NCBI GenBank assembly: GCA_017608525.1
Contig: JAFCFS010000003.1
Span: forward strand, 1 to 37,121
DNA: 37,121 nt
Direction of reading: 5' to 3'
Origin: Candidatus Woesearchaeota archaeon
GTDB taxonomy: Archaea; Nanobdellota; Nanobdellia; SCGC-AAA011-G17; GW2011-AR17
The notes beneath the pieces were generated by a model. The model was not told the origin of the DNA. It did not search any database and was given only the letters and a program-made list of their open reading frames with translations. This document shows, piece by piece, positions 17,288 through 27,274 of the stretch (position 1 is the stretch's first letter; the number at the start of each line of letters is the position of its first letter). A program made the translations under genes and the position numbers.

Positions 17288-17507
17288 ATTAAAAAAATAC
17301 GAACTGAAAAATATGAATGTTGCACAATTAAAAGAGAAGGAAAACGAGCTGAGGAAAGAGTTAATGAAGATAAATTCGCAAATAAAAATGGGTGTGATGC
17401 CTAAAAATCCTGGAAATGTAAGAACAATTAAAAAAACTATCGCCTTCATAAAAATGCTAATCCATCAAAAAAAGAAAAGCAAGGAGGTAAGCGAGGAAAA
17501 GAAATGA
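17280..17507 (+). CDS. rpl29: Ribosomal protein uL29
   Basis: LKEKENELRKELMKINSQIKMGVMPKNPGNVRTIKKTIAFI. Confidence 0.93.
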   Translation: MPKLKKYELKNMNVAQLKEKENELRKELMKINSQIKMGVMPKNPGNVRTIKKTIAFIKMLIHQKKKSKEVSEEKK

Positions 17508-17815
17508 GTGAAATATGCCCTAAATGTGGTTTGCCTAAAGAGCTTTGTGTTTGTGAAACAATAGCAAAAGAAGCACAGAAAATAAAAATAAAATTAGAGA
17601 AGAGAAAATTTGGCAAACAAATTACAGTAATCGAGGGAATAGACGATAAAAGCATAAATATTAAAGACTTAGCAAAGAAGTTAAAATCAAAATTTGCATG
17701 TGGGGGAACAGTAAAAAATAATACAATAGAGTTGCAAGGAAACCATTTATCAAAAGTTAAAAAATATCTTGCTGAACTAGGATTTTCAGAAGAGATGATA
17801 GAAATAAAAGGATAA
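17504..17815 (+). CDS. Translation initiation factor aIF1 (SUI1)
   Basis: CPKCGLPKELCVCE zinc motif; KFGKQITVIEGIDDKSINIKDLAKKLKSKFACGGTVKNNTIELQG. Confidence 0.94.
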   Translation: MSEICPKCGLPKELCVCETIAKEAQKIKIKLEKRKFGKQITVIEGIDDKSINIKDLAKKLKSKFACGGTVKNNTIELQGNHLSKVKKYLAELGFSEEMIEIKG

Positions 17816-18081
17816 TGCCAATAACCCCAAGGAATATAACAAAACATGAACTAATAGGGCTAGAAATTGAAGTAGTTGAAGCGAAGAATAAGTTGCTCAT
17901 TGGGATAAAGGGAAAAATAATCGATGAAAGGAAAAATATATTAATTATTGAAAATAGTGAAGGAAAAATAAAAAAACTAATAAAGGAACAGATAAAATTT
18001 AAAACGAAAATTGGGGGAAAAACAATAATCGTTGATGGAAAGGCCATTGTTGGAAGGCCTGAGGAGAGGATAAAAAAATGA
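17815..18081 (+). CDS. rnp1: RNase P protein component 1 (Rpp29/Pop4)
   Basis: ITPRNITKHELIGLEIEVVEAKNKLLIGIKGKIIDERKNILIIENSEG. Confidence 0.92.
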   Translation: MPITPRNITKHELIGLEIEVVEAKNKLLIGIKGKIIDERKNILIIENSEGKIKKLIKEQIKFKTKIGGKTIIVDGKAIVGRPEERIKK

Positions 18082-18413
18082 AAAAGAAAAGTAAGAACAT
18101 TGGAATTAATGTCCCTTTTCCTAGAAAGAAGTGTAGCGGGGATAAGCACTGCCCGTTTCATGGAGAAAATATTCCGAGAGGAAGGGTTTTTGAAGGAAAG
18201 GTAATAAGGGACAGTATGCATAGAACTGTAGTCGTTGAGTGGCCAAGAATAGTTTATGTTCCTAAATATGAAAGATACTTAAAAAAGAGAACAAGGGTCA
18301 AGGCCCACAATCCAGAATGTATAGACGCAAAAGTAGGAGATACTGTAATAATTGCGGAATGCAGGCCTATAAGCAAAACTAAAAATTTTGTTGTGATTTA
18401 TAAGAAAAAATGA
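18078..18413 (+). CDS. rps17: Ribosomal protein uS17
   Basis: GRVFEGKVIRDSMHRTVVVEWPRIVYVPKYERYLKKRTRVKAHNPECIDAKVGDTV. Confidence 0.96.
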   Translation: MKKKSKNIGINVPFPRKKCSGDKHCPFHGENIPRGRVFEGKVIRDSMHRTVVVEWPRIVYVPKYERYLKKRTRVKAHNPECIDAKVGDTVIIAECRPISKTKNFVVIYKKK

Positions 18414-18811
18414 AAGCCGTTAAAGCTAAAATAACTCGTGGACTACCAATAGGAGCACTTGTGGAAACTTGTGATAATTCGGGTGCTAAAGTAGTCAGAA
18501 TTATAAGTGTTAAAGGCTATAAAACAACAAGGGGGAGGCTTGCTGCAGCAGGTGTTGGTGACCTTGTAACTGTTTCTGTTGTCAGTGGAAAACCAGAAAT
18601 GAAAAAACAGGTTATGCTTGCTGTTGTAGTAAGGCAAAAACAAGAATACAGGAGGCTTGATGGAACAAGAATCAAATTTGAGGATAATGCTGTTGTTGTA
18701 TTGAGGGATGAGAAGGGAACACCAAAAGGAACAATACTTAAAGGCCCAATTGCTAAAGAGGCTGCTGAAAGATGGCCTGGAATTGCTAAATTGGCTCCAA
18801 TAATTGTGTAA
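18410..18811 (+). CDS. rpl14: Ribosomal protein uL14
   Basis: [57 protein letters not shown]. Confidence 0.97.
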   Translation: MKAVKAKITRGLPIGALVETCDNSGAKVVRIISVKGYKTTRGRLAAAGVGDLVTVSVVSGKPEMKKQVMLAVVVRQKQEYRRLDGTRIKFEDNAVVVLRDEKGTPKGTILKGPIAKEAAERWPGIAKLAPIIV

Positions 18812-18812
18812 A

Positions 18813-19211
18813 ATGGCAAAAAAATTTTCAACAAAATGGAAGAGTAGTAAACAACCGAAAAAACAGAGGAAATATAGATATAATGCTCCTTTACATATAA
18901 AACAAAAATTCATCTCGGCCCATCTTTCAAAAGAATTAAGAGAAAAGTACAAAACAAGAGCTCTGCAATTAAGGAAGGGCGATACTGTAAAAATTATGGT
19001 TGGACAATTTAAAGGAAAAACTGGAAAGGTTAAGAAAGTAGATCTAAAGAAAGCAAAAGTCTATATCGAAGGAATAGAAATACTTAAAAAGGATGGAACC
19101 AAAGCAGATTATCCGATAGACCCGTCTAATTTAATGATTACAGAATTGAATTTGGAGGATAAAAAAAGACTAAAGAGTATTGAAAGAAAGAAAAAATCAA
19201 AGGAGAAGTAA
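18813..19211 (+). CDS. rpl24: Ribosomal protein uL24
   Basis: [55 protein letters not shown] 18813 preferred over track start 18804. Confidence 0.95.
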   Translation: MAKKFSTKWKSSKQPKKQRKYRYNAPLHIKQKFISAHLSKELREKYKTRALQLRKGDTVKIMVGQFKGKTGKVKKVDLKKAKVYIEGIEILKKDGTKADYPIDPSNLMITELNLEDKKRLKSIERKKKSKEK

Positions 19212-19212
19212 A

Positions 19213-19929
19213 ATGGCACACCTCCATAGATTAAATATTCCGAAAACATGGCCCCTCCCGAGAAAAACTGGTGGGAGGTGGGTAACAAAACCGAATCCAG
19301 GTCCACATAGTTTAGAGTTAGCTATGCCTCTCAACATAGTATTGAGGGATGTTCTAAAATTGGCTGAAAATACAAAAGAAGTAAAAAGAATATTAGGGAA
19401 TGGAGAGATTTTGGTAAATAAAAAGATAAGAAAAGATAAAAAGTTTCCTGTTGGCTTATTCGATGTTCTGGAAATTCCAAAATTGAAAAAAAGATACAGA
19501 TTGCTATTTAACGAGAAAGGAAAATTCGAATTTTACGAGATTGATGAAAAAGATTCAAAAATTAAACCATATAAAATAATAGGGAAAACTTTGGTAAAGG
19601 GAGGGAAATTACAACTAAACCTTTATGACGGAACAAATCTGTTAGTAGAAAAAGACGTATATAAAGTCGGCGATACAATAGTTCTCGAGTTAGGAACGAA
19701 TAAAATATTGAATCATATAAAATTCGAAAAAGGGTGCTTATTGTACATCTATAAAGGCAAGCAAAAATCTAAAATTGGTGTTTTTGAAGAAATAAGAGAA
19801 TTTAGGTACATGCAACCATCAAATATTATTCTGAAAACTGGAAAAGGAGATAAAATAGAAACAAGAAAAGATTATGTTTTTGTCATAGGAAAAGAAAAAC
19901 CTGTTATACAGATTCCTATAGAAAAATGA
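19213..19929 (+). CDS. rps4e: Ribosomal protein eS4
   Basis: AHLHRLNIPKTWPLPRKTGGRWVTKPNPGPHSLELAMPLNIVLRD. ATG 19213 preferred over track start 19180. Confidence 0.96.
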   Translation: MAHLHRLNIPKTWPLPRKTGGRWVTKPNPGPHSLELAMPLNIVLRDVLKLAENTKEVKRILGNGEILVNKKIRKDKKFPVGLFDVLEIPKLKKRYRLLFNEKGKFEFYEIDEKDSKIKPYKIIGKTLVKGGKLQLNLYDGTNLLVEKDVYKVGDTIVLELGTNKILNHIKFEKGCLLYIYKGKQKSKIGVFEEIREFRYMQPSNIILKTGKGDKIETRKDYVFVIGKEKPVIQIPIEK

Positions 19930-20435
19930 GATCCATATTGATAGAGAAAGTTACTTTGAATATCGGTGTTGGAAAGCCTGGGCCTGAATTAGAAAAAGCT
20001 ATGAAACTCTTGGAAATGATAACTGGCTCAAAGCCTATACAAACAAAAGCAAAAAAAAGAATTCCAAACTGGGAAATAAGGCCGGGCTTACCAATAGGAT
20101 GCAAAGTAACATTAAGAAGAAAAAAAGCCGAAGAAATGCTCTCAAAATTACTTGATGCGATTGATAAAAAATTAAAAGTTTCAAATTTCGATAATGAAGG
20201 AAACGTTGCTTTCGGAATAAGAGAGTATTTCGATATTCCTGGTGTTAAATACAATGCGGAAATAGGGATGATGGGATTGGAAGCGGCTGTTACTTTTAAA
20301 AGACCCGGCTATAGGATTAAAGTAAGAAAAATAAAAAGGAAAAAAATCCCGAAAAAGCATAGAATAACTAAAGAAGAAACGATGAAATTTTTAAAAGAAA
20401 AATTTGGTGTACAAATTTTGGAGGAGGAAAAATGA
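19926..20435 (+). CDS. rpl5: Ribosomal protein uL5
   Basis: [42 protein letters not shown]. Confidence 0.96.
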   Translation: MRSILIEKVTLNIGVGKPGPELEKAMKLLEMITGSKPIQTKAKKRIPNWEIRPGLPIGCKVTLRRKKAEEMLSKLLDAIDKKLKVSNFDNEGNVAFGIREYFDIPGVKYNAEIGMMGLEAAVTFKRPGYRIKVRKIKRKKIPKKHRITKEETMKFLKEKFGVQILEEEK

Positions 20436-20662
20436 CAGCATCCGATTATAGAAAAATGATTAAACAGCTCATCAACAAACCTGCAAAGCTGCAAAAATTC
20501 CTAAAACATAACAAGCCCAAGGACAGAAAGTTTGGGATAAGTACAAGAAAGTGTAGAATCTGCGGAAGGCTTGGAGGACACATAAGAAAGTATGGAATTA
20601 ATCTTTGCAGGCAATGTTTCAGAGAGAATGCTCTTAAATTAGGATTCAAAAAATATAGGTGA
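20432..20662 (+). CDS. rps14: Ribosomal protein uS14 (zinc form) with N-terminal extension
   Basis: [36 protein letters not shown]; about 25 extra N-terminal residues. Confidence 0.95.
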   Translation: MTASDYRKMIKQLINKPAKLQKFLKHNKPKDRKFGISTRKCRICGRLGGHIRKYGINLCRQCFRENALKLGFKKYR

Positions 20663-20667
20663 TAAAA

Positions 20668-21057
20668 ATGATGAACGATACATTGGCTATTGCATTATCA
20701 AACATTCAAAATGCTGAAAAGGCTGCGAAAGACTATTGTATAATCAAACCAATATCAAAAGTAATTAAAAAAGTACTGGATGTTATGAAGAAATACAACT
20801 ATATAAAAGGATACGAAGTTTTAACAGAAGCAAGGGGAGGTGTTATTAAAGTACATTTAGCAGGCTCGATTAACAAATGCAATGCAATAAAACCAAGATT
20901 TCCTGTTAAAGTGGGCAATTATGAAAAATTTGAAAAAAGATACCTGCCTGCAAAAAATGTTGGTTTATTGATTGTTTCAACTTCAAGAGGAATAATGACA
21001 AGTGAAGAGGCAAAGGAGAAGAATTTAGGAGGCGTCTTGCTTTCATATGTATATTAA
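20668..21057 (+). CDS. rps8: Ribosomal protein uS8
   Basis: NDTLAIALSNIQNAEKAAKDYCIIKPISKVIKKVLDVMKKYNYIKGYEV; RYLPAKNVGLLIVSTSRGIMTSEEA. Confidence 0.96.
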   Translation: MMNDTLAIALSNIQNAEKAAKDYCIIKPISKVIKKVLDVMKKYNYIKGYEVLTEARGGVIKVHLAGSINKCNAIKPRFPVKVGNYEKFEKRYLPAKNVGLLIVSTSRGIMTSEEAKEKNLGGVLLSYVY

Positions 21058-21058
21058 A

Positions 21059-21607
21059 ATGATACCCGCAGATAAGCTAAGAAAAGCAATAGAAATTCCT
21101 GATGGTGTGGAAATAGAGATAGGGGAAAAAATATTAGTTAAGGGTCCAAATGGAACTGTTGAAAAAAAATTGATTAGCCCGTTTGCTGAGATTAAAAAGG
21201 AGGACAAAAAGATAATTATAGAACCGAAAAACTTTACTAAGAGGGCAAAGAAAATAATCAACACATTTAATGCACACATAAAAAATATGATTAAAGGTGT
21301 TCAAGAATCCTTTGTTTATAAACTTAAAATTGTTTCAAGCCACTTCCCAATGAATGTTAGTGTCGAAAACGATAAGGTAGTAATAAAAAATTTTTATGGA
21401 GAAAAAGTTCCAAGGATAGCAAAGATTTTACCCGGTACAAAAGTAAAAGTTGATGGAGACATCGTAATTGTTGAAAGCCCTGACAAAGAAAAGGCCGGAC
21501 AAACTGCAGCAAATATCGAGCTTGCCACAAAAAGATTGGGTTATGATAGAAGACTTTTTCAGGATGGTATATGGATTATTGAAAAAGCAGGGAAACCGAT
21601 AAAATGA
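21059..21607 (+). CDS. rpl6: Ribosomal protein uL6
   Basis: IPDGVEIEIGEKILVKGPNGTVEKKL; internal ATG 21059 preferred over 21047. Confidence 0.95.
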   Translation: MIPADKLRKAIEIPDGVEIEIGEKILVKGPNGTVEKKLISPFAEIKKEDKKIIIEPKNFTKRAKKIINTFNAHIKNMIKGVQESFVYKLKIVSSHFPMNVSVENDKVVIKNFYGEKVPRIAKILPGTKVKVDGDIVIVESPDKEKAGQTAANIELATKRLGYDRRLFQDGIWIIEKAGKPIK

Positions 21608-22185
21608 ATGTAGAAAGATTGCTCGAATTGAGAAATGAAATGAAAGCAAAAAAACCAGACTTTGTTAGACAGGATGCTCATAAAAAGAAAAAACTTGAAG
21701 AAAAATGGAGAAGGCCAAGAGGAATCCATTCAAAATTAAGAAGAAAATTTAGGGGAAAAGGTAAACATCCAAGCATAGGATATTCTTCCCCAAAAAAAGT
21801 GAGAGGTCTAACAAGAGAAGGCCTTAAGCCTGTTTTGGTTCATAATCTAAACGAACTCAAAATGCTAAGAGATGGAGAAGGTGCAGTTATAGCAAGAATT
21901 GGCCTGAAAAAGAAAATTGAAATTGTTAAAAAAGCAATTGAGATGAAAATTAAATTGCTGAATGTAAAAAATCCTGAAAAATTCTTAGAGGATGCGAAAG
22001 CAAAATTGGAAGAAAGAAAGAAAAAGGCAGAAGAAAGGGAAAAGAAAAAGAAGGAGAAGAAAAAGCTGGAAAAGAAAGTTGAGGAGGAAAAGAAAGAGAA
22101 AGAGGAGAAAAAAGAAGAGAAGAAGGAAGAAACAAAAAAAGGCGAAAAAAGTGAAAAAATAAAGGTCTTGGAGAAGAGAAGATGA
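21604..22185 (+). CDS. rpl32e: Ribosomal protein eL32 with long Glu/Lys-rich C-terminal tail
   Basis: KPDFVRQDAHKKKKLEEKWRRPRGIHSKLRRKFRGKGKHPSIGYSSPKKVRG; tail EERKKKAEEREKKKKEKKK... Confidence 0.95.
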   Translation: MNVERLLELRNEMKAKKPDFVRQDAHKKKKLEEKWRRPRGIHSKLRRKFRGKGKHPSIGYSSPKKVRGLTREGLKPVLVHNLNELKMLRDGEGAVIARIGLKKKIEIVKKAIEMKIKLLNVKNPEKFLEDAKAKLEERKKKAEEREKKKKEKKKLEKKVEEEKKEKEEKKEEKKEETKKGEKSEKIKVLEKRR

Positions 22186-22634
22186 ACCTTGCAAATAAAA
22201 AGGCAATAGCTGCAAAAATACTGAAAGTTGGTGTAAATAGAGTATGGTTTGATCCTGATAGATTGGACGAGATTAAAGATGCTTTAACAAAAGCTGACAT
22301 AAGAAAGTTAATTAAGGATTTTGCAATTCAAGCAAAACCTGTCAAATCTATTTCAAGAGGAAGGGCGAGAAAAAAACTTGAGCAAAAAAGGAAAGGAAGA
22401 AGAAAAGGCCCTGGCTCTAGAAAAGGAAAAAGAACTGCAAGGCTTTCGAAAAAAAGAGCATGGATTCAGAGGGCAAGGCCTCAAAGAGAGTTCATAAAAA
22501 TGCTAAGGGAAAAGGGTTTAATAACGAAAAAAACTTACAGAATGATTTATGCAAAAATTAAAGGAGGATTTTTCAGGAGTAAAAGACATATTAAACTTTA
22601 TTTAAATGAACACAACCTTTTTGTTAAAAAATGA
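22182..22634 (+). CDS. rpl19e: Ribosomal protein eL19
   Basis: [76 protein letters not shown]. Confidence 0.96.
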   Translation: MNLANKKAIAAKILKVGVNRVWFDPDRLDEIKDALTKADIRKLIKDFAIQAKPVKSISRGRARKKLEQKRKGRRKGPGSRKGKRTARLSKKRAWIQRARPQREFIKMLREKGLITKKTYRMIYAKIKGGFFRSKRHIKLYLNEHNLFVKK

Positions 22635-23212
22635 AAAAGAAAAAAATTTATGTTCCATATAGGAGAAAAAGGGAAGGGAAAACAAACTACAAGAAAAGAT
22701 TAAAACTGTTATTGAGCAAAAAGCCAAGATTGGTAGTGAGAAAAACAAATAGGCACATAATTGCCCAAATAGTTCAATATTCTCAGGGTGGCGATAAAAT
22801 ACTTGTTTCCGCACATACAAAAGAATTGGAAAAATTTGGATGGAAATTTAAGACAAGAAATATTCCGGCTGCTTATCTTGTTGGTTTGTTATGTGGTGTT
22901 AAAGCGAAGAAGAAAGAAATAAAAGAGGCCATTCTGGATATAGGTTTCCATCCGTCAATAAAAGGTTCAATAATTTATTCTGTTGTTAAAGGAGCAATAG
23001 ATGCCGATTTAAAAATTCCATGTGATGAGAAAATGTTTCCGCCAGAGGAAAGAATTAAAGGAAAGCATATTGCGGAGTATGCTAAGCTTTTAAAAAGTAA
23101 TGAAGAAAAATTTAAAAAGCAGTTTTCTGAGTATATTGAAAAAAATTTAAATATTGAGGATATAGAAAAGAATTTTGCTGAAGTGGAGGGAAAAATAAGA
23201 AAATGGCAATAG
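22631..23212 (+). CDS. rpl18: Ribosomal protein uL18
   Basis: [42 protein letters not shown]. Confidence 0.95.
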   Translation: MKKKKIYVPYRRKREGKTNYKKRLKLLLSKKPRLVVRKTNRHIIAQIVQYSQGGDKILVSAHTKELEKFGWKFKTRNIPAAYLVGLLCGVKAKKKEIKEAILDIGFHPSIKGSIIYSVVKGAIDADLKIPCDEKMFPPEERIKGKHIAEYAKLLKSNEEKFKKQFSEYIEKNLNIEDIEKNFAEVEGKIRKWQ

Positions 23213-23934
23213 GTAGGGATTTGAGAAAGGAAAGTAACGAATTGTCAAAAGAAGAAGCTGAAGAAACAGGAATTAGTAAGGAAAAGGCCTATGATTTAAG
23301 TATTTGGGAACCAAAAACTGAAATAGGGAGAAAGGTAAAAAGTGGAGAAATAAAAGATATTGATGAATTATTGACTAAGGGTATAAAAATTATGGAAGTT
23401 CAAATAGTTGATACTCTGCTTCCAAACCTCAAAAGCGAATTGTTGCAAATTGGTCAATCAAAAGGAAAGTTTGGAGGTGGGAAAAGAAGCATATGGAAGC
23501 AAACGCAGAAAAAGACGAGAGAAGGCAATAAACCAAAATTTTCAACAATGGTTGTGGTTGGTAATGAAGACGGTTATGTTGGAGTTGGTTATGGAAAGGC
23601 AAAAGAAACTGTTCCAGCAAGAGAAAAAGCAACCTACAGGGCAAAATTGAATATAATTAAAGTAAAAAGAGGTTGTGGAAGTTGGGAATGTGCATGTGAG
23701 AATGAACCTCACTCAATTCCTTATGCAGTTGAAGGCAAATGTGGAAGTGTTAAAGTAAGGCTAATGCCTGCACCTAAAGGGGCAGGCTTGGTTGCTGAAA
23801 AAGAGTGCCAAAAAATTCTGAGATTGGCGGGAATAAAAGACATATATTTTAAAGCCAGCGGAAAGACAAGAACTAAAATAAATCTCGTTAAAGCATGCTT
23901 CTATGCTTTAAGAAATCTTGCAAAATTTAAGTAA
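23203..23934 (+). CDS. rps5: Ribosomal protein uS5
   Basis: [51 protein letters not shown]. Confidence 0.96.
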   Translation: MAIGRDLRKESNELSKEEAEETGISKEKAYDLSIWEPKTEIGRKVKSGEIKDIDELLTKGIKIMEVQIVDTLLPNLKSELLQIGQSKGKFGGGKRSIWKQTQKKTREGNKPKFSTMVVVGNEDGYVGVGYGKAKETVPAREKATYRAKLNIIKVKRGCGSWECACENEPHSIPYAVEGKCGSVKVRLMPAPKGAGLVAEKECQKILRLAGIKDIYFKASGKTRTKINLVKACFYALRNLAKFK

Positions 23935-23935
23935 A

Positions 23936-24412
23936 ATGAACAAGGTGAGAATTGCAGTTGTTAGGGTAAGGGGAAAAGTTGGTGTTAGGAACGACATAGC
24001 TAAAACACTCAGGATGTTAAGGCTCTATAATGTTAATACATGTATTGTCATTCCAAATAATCCTCAGTATATAGGGATGCTTAACAAGGTAAAGGATTAT
24101 GTTACTTGGGGAGAAATATCTAAAGAAACTTTTAAAGAATTGTTGCAAAAGAGAGGAAGGTTGTTTGGAAGAAAAAATTTGACAGAGGATTATTTAAAAG
24201 AAAAAATGAATATGACATTTGACGAATTTGTTGAAGATTTTTTTTCTTTTAAAAAAGAATTAAAAGATATTCCTGGATTGAAACTTTTTTTTAGGCTTTG
24301 TCCTCCAAGAAAGGGTTATGGAAGAAAGGGAATTAAAAAACCTTTCAGTCTTGGCGGTGCATTAGGTTATAGAAAAGATAAAATCAACGACCTCATAAAA
24401 AGGATGATGTAA
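23936..24412 (+). CDS. rpl30: Ribosomal protein uL30
   Basis: IAVVRVRGKVGVRNDIAKTLRMLRLYNVNTCIVIPNNPQYIGMLNKVKDYVTWGEI. ATG 23936 preferred over 23918. Confidence 0.95.
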   Translation: MNKVRIAVVRVRGKVGVRNDIAKTLRMLRLYNVNTCIVIPNNPQYIGMLNKVKDYVTWGEISKETFKELLQKRGRLFGRKNLTEDYLKEKMNMTFDEFVEDFFSFKKELKDIPGLKLFFRLCPPRKGYGRKGIKKPFSLGGALGYRKDKINDLIKRMM

Positions 24413-24414
24413 AA

Positions 24415-24870
24415 ATGAGATTCAAAAGGAAAAAAGTAACAAAAATGAGAGGATCCAAGACCCATGGATGGGGTAGTAAGAAAAAGCACAGGGGTTCTGG
24501 GAATAGGGGAGGAAAAGGAATGGCAGGAACTGGAAAAAGAGGAGACCAAAAGAAAACATGGGTTATAAAAAAATACGGTTTGGAGAATTATTTCGGTAAA
24601 AAGGGTTTTGTAAGAAGAAGGGTAAAAAAGGAAACAAAAATCATTAATGTTGGTTTGTTAAATAAAATTTTGGACGAACTTGTGAAGAAAAAATTGGTTA
24701 AGCTTGAAAATAATTTTTATGTTGTGGATTTAAAAAAGATTGGTTATGACAAATTACTCTCAATTGGTAATGTGGACAAAAAAATTAAAATTATTTCAGG
24801 AAAAGTTTCAAAGAGAGCAGCTGAAAAAATTTTAAATGCAGGTGGGGATATTTTAGTAAAAGGGGAATAA
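24415..24870 (+). CDS. rpl15: Ribosomal protein uL15
   Basis: RKKVTKMRGSKTHGWGSKKKHRGSGNRGGKGMAGTGKRGDQK. Confidence 0.95.
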   Translation: MRFKRKKVTKMRGSKTHGWGSKKKHRGSGNRGGKGMAGTGKRGDQKKTWVIKKYGLENYFGKKGFVRRRVKKETKIINVGLLNKILDELVKKKLVKLENNFYVVDLKKIGYDKLLSIGNVDKKIKIISGKVSKRAAEKILNAGGDILVKGE

Positions 24871-24871
24871 A

Positions 24872-26269
24872 ATGTCCTTTAAAGATTTCATAACAAATCT
24901 ACCAGAAGTAAAACCACCACTACAAAAGAGGCTTCCATTCAAGGAAAAGCTCAAATGGACATTAATGGTTCTTGTTGCTTTCTTTGTTTTGGGTATGATT
25001 CCTCTATACGGAATGAGCAAAAATGCACTTGCCGAATTTGAGTATCTTTCATTAATTCTGGGGGCAAAATTTGGTTCTATAATAAGCCTTGGTATTGGTC
25101 CCTTAGTTACAGCCTCAATAGTACTCCAGCTACTAACGGGTTCTGGGATATTGAAGTTTGATCTCACAACTGCTGAAGGAAAAAAATATTTCCAAGGAGT
25201 ACAGAAACTTTTGGGTTTCTTTTTTATTGTTTTCGAAGCAGGGATTTATGTATTTATGGGCGGTTTATCCCCTGATCCATTGCTAGGACCACAAAAATAT
25301 TTTTTGATGCAATTGTTTTTGGTTGCTCAATTGGTTATTGGCGGGATTGTAATACTCTACATGGACGAGGTTGCTGGTAAATGGGGATTTATCTCGGGTA
25401 TAAGTCTTTTTATAGCTGCAGGTGTCTCTAAGGAGATTATGGTTAGGGCATTCAGTCCTTTAACAACAGCTGGAACCTTTGCTTTTGGGACTGGGCAAGC
25501 ACCAGTTGGGAAGGTATGGGCATTATTTACTTCCTTAATGCAGGGAAATCCAAAAGCAGCCTTTCTTGCATTTTGGGCAATATTTGCAACCATATTAGTT
25601 TTTCTTCTTTCAGTTTACGGCCAGGCGATGCAGGTAGAAATACCTCTATCATTTGGCAGGGTTAGGGGTTATGGAATAAGATGGCCATTGAAATTTATTT
25701 ACACATCTAACATTCCGGTAATTTTGATAGCAGCATTAATGGCAAACCTCCAATTATGGGCAAGACTAATGCAAAATTGGGGCTTTCCATTACTCGGGAC
25801 CTTTCAAGGAAGAATACCTGTTTCCGGATTCGTTGCATGGATTTACCCACCAAGAATTTTTGAAAAGCTCATAACTGGAGCATTTGCATTTTCAGATATA
25901 CTTCATGCTTTAAGTTATGCAGCATTCCTAATCGGCGGTTCTGTTATTTTCTCAATTTTTTGGGTACAAACAGCAGGAATGGATGCAAAAAGTCAGGCAA
26001 AGCAAATAATAGCATCTGGCTTGCAAATACCGGGGTTTAGAAGAGATGTCAGGGTTCTTGAAGCAATTTTAAACAGGTATATTTATCCATTAACAGTCAT
26101 GGGAGCAATACTTGTAGGAATTCTCGCTGCCAGTGCTGATTTAATGGGTGCCCTTACACATGGAACAGGAATATTGCTTGCAGTTATGATCATTTATAGG
26201 TTCTATGAAGTACTTGTACAGCAGCATGCAATGGACATGCACCCAATGCTTAGAAAGATGATAGAATAG
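24872..26269 (+). CDS. secY: Preprotein translocase subunit SecY
   Basis: LPEVKPPLQKRLPFKEKLKWTLMVLVAFFVLGMIPLYG; RVRGYGIRWPLKFIYTSNIPVIL; ends the spc-type operon. Confidence 0.97.
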   Translation: MSFKDFITNLPEVKPPLQKRLPFKEKLKWTLMVLVAFFVLGMIPLYGMSKNALAEFEYLSLILGAKFGSIISLGIGPLVTASIVLQLLTGSGILKFDLTTAEGKKYFQGVQKLLGFFFIVFEAGIYVFMGGLSPDPLLGPQKYFLMQLFLVAQLVIGGIVILYMDEVAGKWGFISGISLFIAAGVSKEIMVRAFSPLTTAGTFAFGTGQAPVGKVWALFTSLMQGNPKAAFLAFWAIFATILVFLLSVYGQAMQVEIPLSFGRVRGYGIRWPLKFIYTSNIPVILIAALMANLQLWARLMQNWGFPLLGTFQGRIPVSGFVAWIYPPRIFEKLITGAFAFSDILHALSYAAFLIGGSVIFSIFWVQTAGMDAKSQAKQIIASGLQIPGFRRDVRVLEAILNRYIYPLTVMGAILVGILAASADLMGALTHGTGILLAVMIIYRFYEVLVQQHAMDMHPMLRKMIE

Positions 26270-26827
26270 CTATATTGTCCTTCTCTTTTTCAGGTAATCA
26301 ATTAGGCCTTCAGGCAATAAAGGTTTTCCATCCTTAATCACAAATCTAAACGGAAGTATTACAGAAAGATTTTTTCCTATCGGGATTTCAATTCCATTTT
26401 TGAATTTAAAATCCTCCAAAGACCTCCCTTTCAATATTTCCTTAGCAACATAAATAGCATTATCTGTTGAAAATTGCCTTTTTCCCAAATTTCTTCTTTC
26501 TTTGATTTTTTTTAGAATTTTTGCTGTCCTCCTTCTTCTGGGAAAATCACCTAAAATTCCTCCAATCACAAAATACTTAAATCTCTTCCCATCGGTTTTA
26601 CTTAATTGTTTTTTTGCGCTTGGGTCAAGAACACAAATACTTTTGAAATGGAGCTTTTCAACACTTTCTTTGTAAACCTTTCCGTATTTTCTTAATTTGT
26701 CTCTGTATTTTTCGCCAATGTTTGTAAAGATTATATTGCTTTTTCCGACGATTTTCGAACAGTGAATATATTCAAGAAGGGACCACTTATAAATTCTCTT
26801 CCCAACATGTTCGATAATGAATTTCAT
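26270..26827 (-). CDS. SPOUT-superfamily methyltransferase of the Sfm1/DUF431 type
   Basis: MKFIIEHVGKRIYKWSLLEYIHCSKIVGKSNIIFTNI...ICVLDPSAKKQL...FKYFVIGGILGDFPRRRRT...RRNLGKRQFSTDNAIYVAKEIL. Start placed at internal ATG 26827; the track start is 26881. Confidence 0.78.
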   Translation of the reverse strand: MKFIIEHVGKRIYKWSLLEYIHCSKIVGKSNIIFTNIGEKYRDKLRKYGKVYKESVEKLHFKSICVLDPSAKKQLSKTDGKRFKYFVIGGILGDFPRRRRTAKILKKIKERRNLGKRQFSTDNAIYVAKEILKGRSLEDFKFKNGIEIPIGKNLSVILPFRFVIKDGKPLLPEGLIDYLKKRRTI

Positions 26828-26905
26828 AATTTGAAGTTTGTGATTTTGATTTAATATCTTTTTGGTTGTTAAAAAAGACAAATCTTATAAATAAGTAATT
26901 GATTT

Positions 26906-27274
26906 ATGAGAATGATGACAGAGTTGGTTGCTTGCTTATCTACAGGAAAGGGTAGCTGGAACTACATTAACAAATTGATCAAAAGTTACGAATGGGATAA
27001 TATTTTCTTGATTACTAATGAATTCGGATACGAAAACTTTAATCCAGAAAAAAAAGTTGAGATGATTGTCGTCGATACAAACAAGAATTTAGAGGAGCTA
27101 AGGGAGGAGATAATTTCAAAATTGAAGGGAAGAATAAAAGGTACCGAAATTGCATTAAATCTCATCTCAGGAAGTGGGAAAGAGCATATGGCATTGCTCT
27201 CTTCGTTATTAAAAATTGGTGTTGGAGTTAGATTTGTTGATTTAGATGAAGAAAGTAGGGTAAAGGAAGTATGA
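26906..27274 (+). CDS. Small Rossmann-like protein with CARF-like C-terminal motif
   Basis: LVACLSTGKGSWNYINKLI; IALNLISGSGKEHMALLSSLLKIGVGVRFVDLDEES. Promoter-like tcttataaata lies immediately upstream. Confidence 0.55.
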   Translation: MRMMTELVACLSTGKGSWNYINKLIKSYEWDNIFLITNEFGYENFNPEKKVEMIVVDTNKNLEELREEIISKLKGRIKGTEIALNLISGSGKEHMALLSSLLKIGVGVRFVDLDEESRVKEV

